A stretch of DNA of 64,000 nucleotides from Azadirachta indica (taxonomy: Eukaryota; Streptophyta; Magnoliopsida; Sapindales; Meliaceae). The stretch is from the NCBI GenBank assembly GCA_022749755.1, contig CM040441.1, positions 1,406,179 to 1,470,178 on the forward strand. The letters are read 5' to 3'. The notes under the pieces are model-generated. The model worked only from the letters and a program-made list of their open reading frames with translations. It ran no database searches and had not been told where the DNA came from. The translations under genes were made by a program, and so were the position numbers. Of this stretch, positions 1 through 11,571 are shown piece after piece; the first letter of the stretch is position 1; the number at the start of each line of letters is the position of its first letter.

Positions 1-2520
1 GTATTATAAACTTGGTAGGTCATATTTTTATTAATTTCATTTATTTGAAGTTAAGAATGTTAAAAGATGTTATTTCTTTTGTGAATTAAACGCACTAAAT
101 TTAAAACTTTGTGCTTAAGGATTGATTTTAACATTTCCTTTTTCACTAGCCAAATATATAATAAGTTTTTATGACCTAAGGTACCAAAATTATTATTGTC
201 AAATTCATCTAGAAATAGTTATTAAAGTTCTATTTATCTTTACTATTAGTGAACAATAAAAAATAAACAAAATTGTTGGGTTAAACTTAGAAAATAGTCA
301 ACATCACTGGTCCACGAATCAATATTTATAGAGAATTTGTTCAACTTTTACATGAAACAGGTTATATATATATATATTAAGTTTAAGATAAGCGTATTAC
401 TATAATTTACAGAAAACTAGATGTAGACTTTAATCAAAATAAAGACATGATTTGTTCTAAATGATTTATTTACACAAAAATTTTTGAATATGGAAAAGCA
501 ATTTATGTGATTCAAAATTTTAATTGATCCGGGAAACAAAGAATTTGTTTAATTTATTCTTCAAAAATAGTTTTCAAAATTAAAATACTGAATTGTAATT
601 TTAAAATTTTGATTTTGAAAATGATTCGTACATATTATTTAAAAAATAATTTAAAATTTAAAATAAATGTGTAGCACAATATTTGAGAACATGTTTTCCA
701 TTTACGTTAGCAGTAATTTTATTAAACAGCAAATTATATATATCACAAATGTAAAACAAAAAATATAGATGTGAGTGGTTCGTAAAAAACAATCAACTCA
801 TCCACATAATACCCATTATGAATTAATTATCAATAAATGTTTATTCATAATTATGAATAGCAAATTATAAAAGGTAACGTTAATATTAATCAAAGATTAT
901 ATATGAACCCAATTTCGTCTTCTTAGACAATGATGTTTAAGCAAGCAGGAAAAAAATTCTTCCAAATTTCTTTTTTTTTTTTTTAACTTTTAAAAGGGCT
1001 TTTTCATTTTTATGGTAATTATCGAACAAGAAACAATGTTTCGTCCTTCTTCTTTTGATATCAAAGAAAAGTTTTATGTTTTGAAAAAGAAAGAGTTCAT
1101 AACGGAGAGGAGAGAAAACATAGAAATACATGAGAAAGTAAAAAGAGAGGTATGATTGGATTATAGAGTTTAGTTATAACTGGATTGTAGTAGATAGAGT
1201 TTAGAAAAACTAAAAACTCTTAAAACAATAATTTTAAAAATAAATTTATCATAAGATCACCAAACACATTTTTCTTTAATATTCTTTCAACAACTTTTCA
1301 GAATAATGTTACGAAACTTTTGTTTTCAATATTTATGTTTTAAAAAATTGAGAATTGTATTTAATTCAAATGGGCCCTAAATATCTTTAGATACATTTTG
1401 GTCTTTTCAAAGTGTTGGATAAAATTAAATTGCAACAGTAAATAAAATGTTTATGTGTACTTACGTTCATAATTACTTAAAATTTTACTTCAGGGACATT
1501 AAGTTTTTAAATACATTTTTGACATATTTGCATGATCTACAATAAAATTTATTTAGATTTATTTCAATCTTTCAAAAAAATATTAAAGCCCCAATTAATT
1601 ATTTTATATTTTTATGCCGATGGTTATTGATAGTGAAAATTATAGTATAAATTTTTAAGTTGTTTAAATGCAAATATTGAAGATTGCTAGAAAGATTGAT
1701 TTTCAAAAGTTAAAATGTAATTAAATTTATTTTTGATGTTTCAAAATTCTAAAATATTTTGATCAACCTATGTCTACTGTAATTTACAAATTATTATCAT
1801 AATTTTCGAATGTACAGTTTCGAAGAATTAAAGGTAAAAATATATTATTTTAATAAATTTGTTTGAAGATATTTAGGGTTAGTTTGGGATTGTTATAGAT
1901 TTTAAAATAAGATAATTTTAGTATGCTGTAGAAAGAATTAATGTTGAACAGAATCAATTTAATATTTAGAAAATTTTATTTTTAAAAGTGCTATAAATTT
2001 CAAAAACAGTTTTGTCTGTTTCATAAATTTTATTGTTAAAATATTGCAGTAAACATAATTACCAAAATGTACATATTAAATAGTACTAATAAATGAAATT
2101 TAATTTTAACTAAGTGTTTGTTTATATACACATATAACATTTTGAAATAATTTATAGCAGAAAATATAACAATTTTAATCATATTTTCAAAAATATAAAA
2201 AAGCAATAAAGAGAAAAAATATTTTGATTTTAATAATTTCATTTCCTAATTAAAGTTAAAATTTAATAATTGTTTTAGGGATAATTTTGGGTTTTCCTAT
2301 TTTTAAATGGGTATATTTGGTATTATGTTTACAAATAAAATTACTTTCCAAAATCTGTTTTGAAAGCAACTCTTTTTTTATTTTCTAAAACCTATTGTAA
2401 AATAAGGTAAGTTTGTCAAAAGTCATTATGAAAAATTTTTACCAAACACTTAAAATGACTTTTAACTACTCAAAAAAGCTTTTAACTCTTCTAATAGCAA
2501 TCTCGCTCTAAATTAGATTA
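1..2520. other. AT-rich upstream region of an ECA1-like gene (copy A), no gene seen
   Basis: No convincing coding sequence. By comparison with copy C this is the 5' flank of a minus-strand ECA1-like gene just outside the window. It includes a short TA microsatellite near 364-379 and a run of T near 968-983. Short reading frames here have low-complexity composition and no family resemblance. Bases about 237-1321 are absent from copy B, and about 316-1040 have a diverged relative at 33190-33930. Confidence 0.6.
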
Positions 2521-2972
2521 GGGCTGTTAGGTTTATGCTTGGTGTCGGCATCTTATGATAACCTAAATTTTTGTTAATGCAACCTACAATGTATAATCCA
2601 TTAGGTGGCAACAGATTTATTTGACCTTATAACAAACTTGCCTATTCAGGTATTGAGGTTTGTGTGATACATTGTTTTGTTTGGCAAACATATGTCATAG
2701 GGCATTTCATTAAGTGTTTCTCTTCCCACAACAAGTCATTATCAAGGAACCGCCCATTATTTCCTAATTGTGTTACCTACAAAAATATTCAAGTTTTGCA
2801 CTTTAGTACCCAAAAGGCTTTAGGTCCTTGAGTATTAGTTTTGGTTCCTTTCGCAACCAAAATTTTTTTAACACTATATATGCGTTTTTGTTAATGGGGC
2901 ATGGAAAACTCATATGGCCAACATCATCATAATAACTGTATGCAATTTTGGATCATTCATAGAAGTAGCCTT
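2520..2972 (-). pseudogene. Copia gag/zinc-knuckle relic (copy A)
   Basis: Read on the minus strand this stretch gives a damaged CCHC-like zinc knuckle (Y-x4-GH-x4-C context) followed by the basic, proline-rich linker usual between gag and protease in Ty1/copia elements. The same fragment sits at 38957-39409 in copy C and, better preserved, at 29045-29314 in copy B. In copy B the gag reading continues past the point where A and C switch at about 2972/39409 to other copia sequence. Copia gag is a nucleocapsid-type RNA-binding protein; nothing functional can survive here. Confidence 0.45.
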
Positions 2973-3254
2973 CACTAATAATCAAAATTCTAAGCTTACA
3001 AGGATTAAATACATACAAGAAAAGTTTAATAAGGAATGTTATAAGGAATTATTTTTTCTAAAGAGAGATTGATCTTCTAGCTATTGGAGATATTCTAGCT
3101 GTTGATCATTTCCTAATTGATTTTTTTTCTTTATTAACTAGAGTCAATGAGACATAGAACATTATGATGATTTTTCCTTTTATTAACTAGAGTCAATGGG
3201 ACAAGAAAATCATAATTTCTCCTTTTGATATCTTTTCTTATTAGCCTCAAGGTG

Positions 3255-4175
3255 GGCAGTGTCATGTGATGCACGCCCAATATGTGTCGTAAGGATAGAA
3301 AGGGTTATTTGGCTAATGGCTTGTGAATGTATCAGCTATTTGAAGATGTGCAGGAATATGCTATGTCAAAAGGGAGCCTTGAACTACTTTTTCTCGTACA
3401 AAATGAACATCAAGTTCTATATGTTTTTTTTTGGGTCGTGAAAAACCAGATTTCTTGTGATATGAATGGCATTCATATTGCCACAAAGGAGGAGTGGTGT
3501 TTTTGGAAGTGGAATGCCAATTTCTTGCAATAAATATGTCACCGAGTGTGTTGATGATAGAGTCGATGGCAATGTCATTGTTACCTATGATAATAACATC
3601 ATTAACACAAATTAATATAAGAATAATTGTAGGATTTTTATTAAGAATAAAGAAATAGGTGTCAGGTTTGTTACCATGGAAACTAAGGCCTATTAAAGCA
3701 TTGGAAAGACATTCAAACCATGTTCTAGATGCTTGTTTTAAGCCATAGGGTGCCTTTTGTAGTTTATAGACATGACTCGAATGGATAGACTCTTAGAAGC
3801 CAGGAGGTTGTTCTATATAAATTGTCTCAGTCAGGTTGCCATGTAGGAAGGCATTACAAACATCTAATTGTTTCATTGTCCATATTGAGTGTACAACAAT
3901 GGCGAGAACAAGTCTAATAGTGGTAGGTTTAATGACTGGACTAAAGGTCTCATCGAAGTCAATCCCAAGTACTTGCATGAAGCCTTTAGCAACTAATCTT
4001 GCTTTAAAGTGATTGACGGAGCCTATGATAAACCTATTTGGATCCTATGATATTTTTTCCTGCCTCACGAAGAACCAAGGTCCAATTTGATTATGATGAA
4101 GTGCTTGAAGTTCTTTTTTCATTGCTATGACCCGTAACATGTTCTTGAGTGCTATTCAAAGAGTTTTGGGTTCTT
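3255..4175 (-). pseudogene. Ty1/copia reverse transcriptase-RNase H relic (copy A)
   Basis: On the minus strand this reads as copia RT: the ARLVAKGF region, then [10 protein letters not shown] (motif A) and the YGLKQA region. A frame jump leads into the end of RNase H (KHIELDVHFVREKV). The equivalent region in copy C stays open for 188 codons, but here a CAA codon has become TAA at 3793-3795. The catalytic YVDD has decayed to SVND in the family. It is a dead fragment with internal deletions. It lies head to head with plus-strand copia pieces that begin at about 4343. Confidence 0.85.
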
Positions 4176-4342
4176 TATGATGGCTGATTTACAAGGCCAA
4201 GATAGGATTTTTCTTTAGTTTGCTTTGAGTAAGCAAAGGATGAGTAGTTGTTTCGGTTTGGGTTGAAGATTGTACTAACTCAATTGTGGAAATATTGACC
4301 TTGGTCAACTACAATACTTCCTCAATACAGAAGTAAAACCTT

Positions 4343-4680
4343 TCAATAAAGGAATTTTTCTCTCTCAGGCCAAATACACAAAAGATATTTTGACTTGAGC
4401 AAACACATAAAATTGCTCCACCATAAACACACCTATGGCTGTTAAAATAACCCCTTTTCCAGATAACAATGATCTTGTAAACGCAACGGTATATCGTAGC
4501 CTTGTCAGAAGTCTACAATACCTCACATTTACAAGGCTGGATATTTCAAGCAACCACCAAGGTTAATTTACGGATTGTCAAACAGATATTAAGATACTTG
4601 CAGGGAACTCTCATCTTTTGTCCAGTGACAGATTTTCTTGTGCGCGTGAGTTGTAATTACCTGGACGAGGTTAATGGGTG
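4343..4680 (+). pseudogene. Ty1/copia RT C-terminal relic (copy A)
   Basis: Plus-strand translation gives the copia signature after the RT catalytic core: a GIFLSQAKY-type segment, then YRSLVRSLQYLTFTRLDIS, then a RIVKQILRYLQGTL segment that normally links RT to RNase H. Several in-frame stops are present. Orientation is opposite to the RT relic directly to its left, so two copia insertions, or an inversion, meet near 4175-4343. Confidence 0.75.
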
Positions 4681-4839
4681 ATCAAGAAGACTTCAGCTTT
4701 AGCACTAGGTGTGTTTAATTTAGATATATTTACTATATTGTGGATCCATCATTCCGTTAAACATTCTTGATTCAACTTAGAAGCAAAACCTATCCTTGTA
4801 AAAGTGATTTTTCATTCGATGAAGAGAATTTCTAGAGCT

Positions 4840-5515
4840 TTTGGTTTGGGCAATTCTTGATTCAATTTATAGAGCAGTCATAAACCAACCATTGTTCACA
4901 TCAAAATTTTTGGGTGCATCACATATGCCCACATTCCAAATGAAATGAGGAAAAATCTGGATGACAAAGGGAAAAAAATGTATTTTCTTCAGTGTTAGTG
5001 ATCAATCAAAAAGCTTACATGTTACCAATCATAACACTAAGAAAATCATAATAAGCTGTGATGTTATTTTTAGTTGCCAAAAGAAGTTGTAGATATGGTA
5101 CAACTGATTTTATATTCTTCTACAAACAAAGAGAAAAGTCATATTTATTTGCTTCATAGATAGTGGTTTTGTTGGAGATCCTAATGACAGAAAAAGCACT
5201 TCTAGTTATTTTTTTAATGATGGGTTCAGGCAATGTTTCATGGTCATAAAAGAAAAACAGCCTATTGTGACAATAGTTCAGCAATAAAACTCTCCAAAAA
5301 TCTGATGTTACATGAACGAAGTAAGTATACAGACGTAAGGTATTATTTATTGCGTAATTTGATATAGGATGGAGCAATTGACTTTACTTACTGGAAAAGT
5401 AAAGACTAAGCTGTTGATATATTTACGAAGCCCAGCCCTACAATTAGAATTATTTTTGAAGCTTAAGAAGCTCCTTGGCATTTGTAATTGGAAGAATTAA
5501 GATTTGAGGGAGGGT
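4840..5515 (+). pseudogene. Ty1/copia integrase C-terminus to RNase H, 3' half (copy A)
   Basis: About 4880-5078 encodes the conserved copia post-integrase segment (KIFGCITYAHIP, then LDDKGKKCIF). The RT is missing. From about 5145 RNase H resumes (GDPNDRKSTSSY, KQPIVT) with a further internal deletion and frameshifts, ending near a VDIFTKPSP motif. A polypurine tract (GAGGGAGGG, about 5506-5514) leads directly into a TG-starting LTR. The missing 5' half of this family is at 23536-26270, and the break points are nearly complementary. Confidence 0.8.
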
Positions 5516-6262
5516 GTCTGCTGTTTTTTTTCTTGAAACTGATGTTTGAAAACATTCAGTTTAAGAGTATAATGTTATGAAATTATATGATTTAGTAGGC
5601 TAGTTTATTTCCTATTCTTAAGTAATAATATTGGGCATATTCTTGAAAACTCCATTAGTTTAGGAAAACATGTTTAGTGATTTTTCATTATTGTATTTTT
5701 TTTTAGTGTTAATGGTGGCCTAACTTCTAACCACGAAATTTGGAGAAAAAAATGCTCCAAATTTGATCTTCACCATTCAGAATTTAGTCCTCTGATTTAG
5801 GAGGCTGCTAGTAAAATTTCAGCTCAATCGGACCACGAATCGACCTCTAATTAGTCACTTGATCAAAACTATCCCGAGTTTACTGTTCTATCTCTCTAAA
5901 TAATAAATAGTACCCCCTCTCTTTAAAAAATAAACAGTATCCGCCTCTTTCTTAACACACATATATATACTGTAACAAAAAATTAAATACTAAACCCTAC
6001 TTGAGAAAAGAGCAAAATATTCTTGAACTAATTGGGTTTAGTTACTATTGAAGAGAAAATTTGGGCCATCTCTAAATAGGAAGAAACCCATCTCAATAAA
6101 TGGTGCATGGTTTGTCATGTTAATCATAGGCAGTACTAGTAATTGGTAGCTACAAATATGATCATGGGTAACTTTATTTGCCAGTATAAGAATTCATGTA
6201 ATTGAATTATTACGCTTTTCCTTTCCATTGCTCATTTGCCATTATTCCTACTAATTTTTTTA
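5515..6262 (+). mobile_element. Copia 3' LTR (copy A)
   Basis: Begins with TG directly after the polypurine tract. Two parts match the LTR-like sequence at 23536-23791: about 5630-5706 and about 6105-6260. The stretch between (about 5707-6100) is present here and in copy C but absent from the 5' LTR. It is therefore either an insertion in this LTR or a deletion in the other. The right end is approximate because it fades into AT-rich sequence. Confidence 0.65.
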
Positions 6263-7601
6263 AAAATATATTTTTTACTTTAAAAAAAAAAAAGAAAATC
6301 TCACAGAGAAAATTTTTTAAAAAAAATTATTTCTATAGAAAATAAAGTTATTAATAAATAATAAATATATATAAACATTTTAATTCTAAAAAATTGCCTC
6401 AATTTACTCATTATAAATAACGTATTAATAACTTCTAAATATTTAATTAATTTAGTAATATTATACTAATTAGATAAATATTAAGTTTGATGATATGAAT
6501 ACTTAATTGATAACTTCAATTAAAATATTTGTTAATATAGAATATTTAAACTTCCATTCATACTCAACCAACTTTTATTTTATTAGTTTTAATTGATTAA
6601 TTATTAATATAAAGTTTATATTTATTTATTACTGTATATAAAAAAATCTTTAGATATTTAATAATTATTATTCTCATATTTTATTTTTTTAAATCACATT
6701 CAATTAATCTAGTCCAATTACAATTTTGAAATTCTAAAAATATATTTTTGAATAGATATAATAAAATTAATATTTTTTTTTACTTATTAGGTGATGAAAA
6801 TTGCATTTTCTTATAAGTAAATATGCGATATTTTAAACAATTTTGTGAGGTTTAACAAAATATTTGGTGTAACTAGAATTTAATTTATATTATGTTTTGT
6901 TTTGTTTAATTAATTTATTTGTCAAATCTTTTTCATTCTTGACTAAAATAATTTTTAATGAGAACATAAATGATGAAAAATTGATTGAATTATTGCAAAG
7001 AATTTGACGCTAAATCTTGATAATTTAATATTAATATTAATACAAAAATATGATTTATAAAATAAAGTAAATATTATAAATTCTAATTACATCTGTAAAA
7101 TAGTAGATTCTTACAATAACATATTAAAAGTTGATTTAAATACAAAATGGAGATAATTGATATGTCATCATTGATGAATTACAATCTAAAATAAAATATA
7201 TATAGTTATCAATTAAGCATTAGTAGTTGATACGTTAATAATAATCCTGAAATAATAATAATTTAATTATTCAATTTATAACTAAGCAACCTAATACAAA
7301 TTTAAACTACAAGAAAAAGGATTATCTTCGTAAAAGAGTATTGACGGTTAATTTAGGTATCATAAATTCTTGACTATTGCATGACACATTATACTTTAGT
7401 TGTATTTATTGACAGAAGTTTGATACTTTGGAAAATGTATCAGGTATTTTAGATATACGTTTATCAGATATAACTAGTTTAACAAATGACGTCGAAGTGA
7501 CCATTGAAATGATGACGTTTTGAAAGAATTAAAAAAAAGGAAAAAACCTTTCTCTATGCACTTTAGTAGCTACTTTAAACTTAAGCAAATTTCATTCTTC
7601 T
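6263..7601. other. AT-rich spacer, no gene seen
   Basis: Very AT-rich sequence between the copia LTR and the MULE left end, shared with copy C (42699-44039). I see no coding potential, tRNA or clear repeat unit. Confidence 0.6.
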
Positions 7602-7610
7602 TTATTGGAA
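7602..7610. repeat. 9-bp target-site duplication of the MULE, left (copy A)
   Basis: TTATTGGAA directly precedes the MULE terminus. The partner TTATTGAAA follows the right terminus of the copy C element at 52796-52804. Nine bases is the usual Mutator target-site length. Confidence 0.75.
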
Positions 7611-8129
7611 GGAAAATTTTTCAAAATAATCTTAAACTTTTTCGAGTTTATATAAATAGTCTCTTATAAAAAAAATTTATCAATGTAGTCCAAAATATAT
7701 TTTTTGAATTAAATTGCTCTCAGTAATCCACTTTCATTTTATTTTTACGAAAGTCATTTTTTTTTCCTTTTGTTATTACTCTATATTTTGACAAACTCAA
7801 ACTTTCGTAAACTTAAACTTTTCTTGTCTCAAACTCACATCTCTTACCAACAACGGCAGTGGACGGTATGGCAATAATGTAATTTTGACAGCAAAGTGTT
7901 GGACACCTATATTAAGTAATTTGTTTCAGCATATAAGTATGTATTTTATGTGCAAATTAAAAATATTCAATTCTTCCTCAAATTACGATTTGTAATTCAA
8001 TCTTATTTATATAGTACAAAGTAATTGATTTAATGTTTAAATTAAGTTAACTGATTGTTGTATGAATACAAAGAAAATGAATGATTTGAGGATATAAAAG
8101 TGTTACTAATTTTCGGTCATCAGTTTTTT

Positions 8130-8503
8130 TACCCAAAGTCACTTTTGGGTAAGGCTAAATTTTGCTTTACCCTAAAAGCATTTTTTGGGTAAGACAAAAT
8201 TTGTCCTTACCTTAAAAGTAGTTTTTGGATAAGGCAACCACTTTTCGAGTAAGAAAAAATGTGGTCTTACTTAAAAAATGATTTTAGGGTAAGGTAAAAT
8301 ATGCCCTTATTTAAAAAATAGTTTTTGAGTAAAACAAGCACTTGTTTGGTAAGGCAAAATTTGGCCACCCCTAAAATTAATTTTCAGGTAAGGCCAAATT
8401 TTTTTTTTCGGGTAAGATAACCACTTGTTCGGTAAGGCAAAATTTGGCCTTACCCGAAATATTTTGCTTTACTCGAAAAATTTTCCCCTTATCCGAAAAA
8501 TAG
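8130..8503. repeat. Subterminal GGTAAGGC palindromic array (copy A)
   Basis: Repeated short imperfect palindromes in which GGGTAAGGC and its complement GCCTTACCC face each other across an AAATTT core, joined by AAAA-rich linkers. Variants include GGTAAGAC and GAGTAAGA. It lies between the terminal inverted repeat and the transposase relic. Comparable subterminal repeats in DNA transposons often bind transposase, but that is inference here. Confidence 0.8.
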
Positions 8504-8589
8504 TTTTAGGAAAAATAATGGGTGAATAAACATTACATATTTTAGGTGTATTTTTGTATTATAACAATATTGAATTCTTATGTATTTAC

Positions 8590-10732
8590 AAAGGTGTGGA
8601 AGATTTAGTAACATTTTCTGTTCACTATGACGGTTCATGGGAAATATTTGAAGATGGTATTTAGAAATATGTTGGTGGAATAGTTCAATTTATTACTTTA
8701 GCAAGAAATTCTAACTACCAAAATCTAAAAAATATGATATATACTCAGCTTTGGATAAATCCAAAAGAATTCAAATTTTGTATAAAGGAAAAGTATAGCG
8801 AGTATGGTGACTTGTCCACTGCACCTATTCTAGCTAATATAATTGATGACCATGATCTGTTGTCTTTGGTGCATTTGTTTAATGCCAATGGCTCTCGATT
8901 GGGTGGTTCGACTCCGTTGTATATAACTTTGGACCGCATTGTTGGAGCGGAAGTCACAGAATTTGAAGAACCTAAAATGACACGGCCTACTACCTTTGAA
9001 GATATAATTGGAGAATCAATGCATGTCCATTTGTCTTTTCTAGGGGCAGTAATACCTTTAGCAATATAGACCCACCAACTTGTACACCATTTGACCATAA
9101 AATGTCGAGAGATGGCAGACAAAATTCTTAAGATCATAGTGAATTCCACTCCAAAGAGGTACCTTATCTTTTAACACCTCGTCAGGAAGGGCTAGTTAAT
9201 TATGGTGTATGTTCACCGCCCTTATATAATGAGATCCTACACATGACTATTTTGACAATCAATCATCTATGCAAAGAATATATTATTACGAGGAAGGAAG
9301 TTGAATGAATTATTTTAATGAGGATACCATTGCAAGAGAGGATGTTAATGGCGAGGCACCGGCCAATACATCAATGGCCTATGAAGATAATGCAATGAGG
9401 GGTTTAGCTCCTACCCATATTATTCCTTCCATCCAACGGCATTTACTATGTTCCCAGATGTTATGTTGAGTTCAATAGATGGTAATGTCCACATAGGGTA
9501 GATTTTTAGAACAAAGAAGGAGTTATGACATTATTTGAGTATTATAGCGTTCAGGAGGCGTTTTCAGTTCATCATTCTTCGATCAACAATGACACATTTT
9601 GAGGCAAAATGCATTGTAGATGGATGTAAGTGGCGGATGTGTGTTATAAGTAATGACGGGAATAATGGGTACTTTTGCGTTACACGAATTGTGGGTGTGT
9701 ACACATGCTAAAGTGATCAAATGCAGGATGGCCATCGACAAGCTAGTAACCGGCTAATTGGTGAACATGTCTTCAGTGAATTTCAAGACCCTAGCAGAAT
9801 TTACACACCAAAAAATATTTGAGATGACATACATAATAATTATGGGGTGCTTGTATCTTATAGGAAGGCATGATTAGCAAAAGAAGAAGTGCGTTGATTA
9901 GTGAACGGAGACCTAGTTGAATCATTTAAGGCACTCCCTTGACTTTGTCACGTGTTACAAGTGACAAACCCGGAAACAATCATACATATCGAAAAAGACG
10001 ACGAGGATGATACGACAAGCTAACTAGAGAATGAGGTGGATTTTCATCTATAGGCTAGAGCATAGTTTCCAAAGCGATGATACGACACACTGACTCCTAA
10101 TATAGCCGAGAGTATGAATGCACTATTGAGGGATGCACAAACGCTCCCAATTGTATCATTGTTGGATTGGATCTGACCAGTAATGTAAGGGTGGTTTTGT
10201 GATAAGAGGGAAGAAGCCGCAAAATGTAAACCACAAACCCTTTTCCCCATGGGCTCAAGCCATAGTCAACAAGTATAAAGTAGAATCAAAACGACTAATA
10301 GCGTACCCTATTTTCAGTTTTGAATTTCAGGTGAAAAGTATGGGACAAGAAGACGTGGTAGATCTATGCGCAAAGAGTTGCACATGTCAGCAATTTGATC
10401 TAATGCAATTACCTTGCCCACATGCACTTGCAGCAACCCATTTTATTAGAGGATAATATAACAACCTTTGCTCCCACTATTATACAAATGGCGTACTTGT
10501 GTTAACTTACGCAGAGAATATATATTCTGTTGGTAATCAGCGTGATTGGGTTATTCTCGATGGGGTTCAGAATATAATCGTTCAGCCACCTCAAGGGAGG
10601 GTACGGATGGATTGACCGAGGAAACAATGTATTCCATCTATAAGTGAAGAAGTGGTTAAAAAAACATGCTCACGCTACAAGGAAGTTGGTTACAATCATG
10701 CAACGTGTCGGAATCCAATCCGTTTAGACTAA
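8590..10732 (+). pseudogene. MuDR-type transposase relic (copy A)
   Basis: The N-terminal part (about 8593-9067) reads as the usual MULE start (DLVTFSVHYDGSWE, MIYTQLWINPKEFK). Around 9500-9980 it reads as the DNA-binding region (FEAKCIVDGCKWRM, DGHRQASNRLIGEH, NPETIIHIE). About 10200-10455 encodes a SWIM zinc finger (CxC...CPH). The tail holds a decayed CCHC knuckle (CSRYKEVGYNHATC) before TAA at 10730-10732. The MULE catalytic DDE block expected between the DNA-binding part and SWIM is missing. Copy A has an extra early stop, TAG at 8662-8664, where copy C has CAG. Not functional. Confidence 0.85.
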
Positions 10733-11250
10733 CATGACAATATTATTTATTTTTTGTAGAGTCAAAATTATTATTAATCTTGTAATAAATGAAAATATTG
10801 AAGTTGTATTATTAAAATAATTTTAATGCTTAAAAGACTCTATTGCAATTAACACTATTATCATGTTGTTAGTCTTTATTGTCATGGGATGAATATCTTA
10901 AAATTATAATAATTTTTTAATAAAAAGTTCAATGTGTCACAACTTATTTGATTAATTATTACAATATCAAGATTAGAAATATAAGAATTAGTAATAAGAA
11001 AGTTTAGATTCCCAAAAACTATTATTATTAATAAATTATTATTACTGTTATTAATTATTATTATTAATTATATTATTTTATTATTATTAACTATTACTAT
11101 TATTATTTATTTATTATTAATTATTATAATTACTTTCATTTTATTATTATTATTAGTTATTATTATTATATTATTAATTTACTATTACTATATTGTTAAT
11201 TGTTTAATAATAAAATAATTATTAACGAATATTATTACTATATTATGGCA
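10733..11250. repeat. AT-rich interval with TTA/ATT tract inside the MULE (copy A)
   Basis: No gene. From about 11021 to 11230 it is dominated by irregular TTA/ATT trinucleotide repeats. The same tract is at 47458-47680. Confidence 0.8.
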
Positions 11251-11369
11251 AGTACTCATTTTCGGGTACTCGAAAAACATAGGTACCCAAAAATGGGACC
11301 TAAGAGGGTACCCCAACTTTCGAATACCTTTATGTTTTTCAGGTACCCAAAAGTTGGGGTACTTGAAAA
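11251..11369. repeat. Second MULE palindrome cluster (copy A)
   Basis: Dense inverted motifs: GTACTCATTTTCGGGTAC, then GGTACCC, GGGTACCCC and complements within about 120 bases. Same as 47693-47812 and sharing the GTACTCATTTTCGGG core with 52189-52278. Confidence 0.75.
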
Positions 11370-11471
11370 TTATTTTAATTTAATGTATATTATTACTATA
11401 TTATAGCATGTTGATGATTGTTAATTGTTTAATAATCATCAGATAGGTCTCATGATTAATTACATAATCCC

Positions 11472-11571
11472 NNNNNNNNNNNNNNNNNNNNNNNNNNNNN
11501 NNNNNNNNNNNNNNNNNNNNNNNNNNNNNNNNNNNNNNNNNNNNNNNNNNNNNNNNNNNNNNNNNNNNNNN
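11472..11571. other. Assembly gap (100 Ns)
   Basis: Exactly 100 Ns, a conventional placeholder for a gap of unknown size. It lies at the end of copy A, so the A/B/C arrangement across it should not be taken as proven. Confidence 1.

Larger units (their letters stand above)
1..11471. repeat. Segmental duplication copy A (partner of 36437-47914)
   Basis: Base 1 lines up with base 36437 and base 11471 with base 47914. Order and orientation match throughout, with only scattered single-base changes and small indels seen by eye (11,471 versus 11,478 bases). The block carries an ECA1-like upstream region, copia relics and the left half of a MULE. It stops exactly at the run of Ns, so the true right boundary is unseen. 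The left boundary is outside the window: copy C continues leftward into an ECA1-like gene whose start codon would lie about 117 bases before base 1. It may be a real recent duplication or a second haplotype placed in tandem by the assembler. Confidence 0.95.
7611..11471 (+). mobile_element. MULE, left half, cut by the assembly gap (copy A)
   Basis: Same element as 44049-52795, truncated by the run of Ns. Left inverted repeat at about 7611-7862, palindrome-rich subterminal array at 8130-8503, transposase relic at 8590-10732, TTA/ATT tract at 11021-11230, second palindrome cluster at 11251-11369. The convergent Ulp1-like half is absent here. Confidence 0.85.

Noticed and set aside
5120..5377. 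85-codon minus-strand ORF (also 41559-41816)
   Set aside because: It is antisense to the plus-strand copia RNase H relic.
8130..8503. Possible CRISPR-like array
   Set aside because: The spacing is irregular, the repeats are degenerate palindromes, there are no unique equal-length spacers, and the context is a plant MULE.
8745..9149. 134-codon minus-strand ORF (also 45181-45585)
   Set aside because: It is antisense to the transposase N-terminal relic, which has clear family motifs. The antisense frame has none.
10044..10250. 68-codon minus-strand ORF (also 46481-46687)
   Set aside because: It is antisense to the MULE transposase between the deletion joint and the SWIM finger. No family resemblance.
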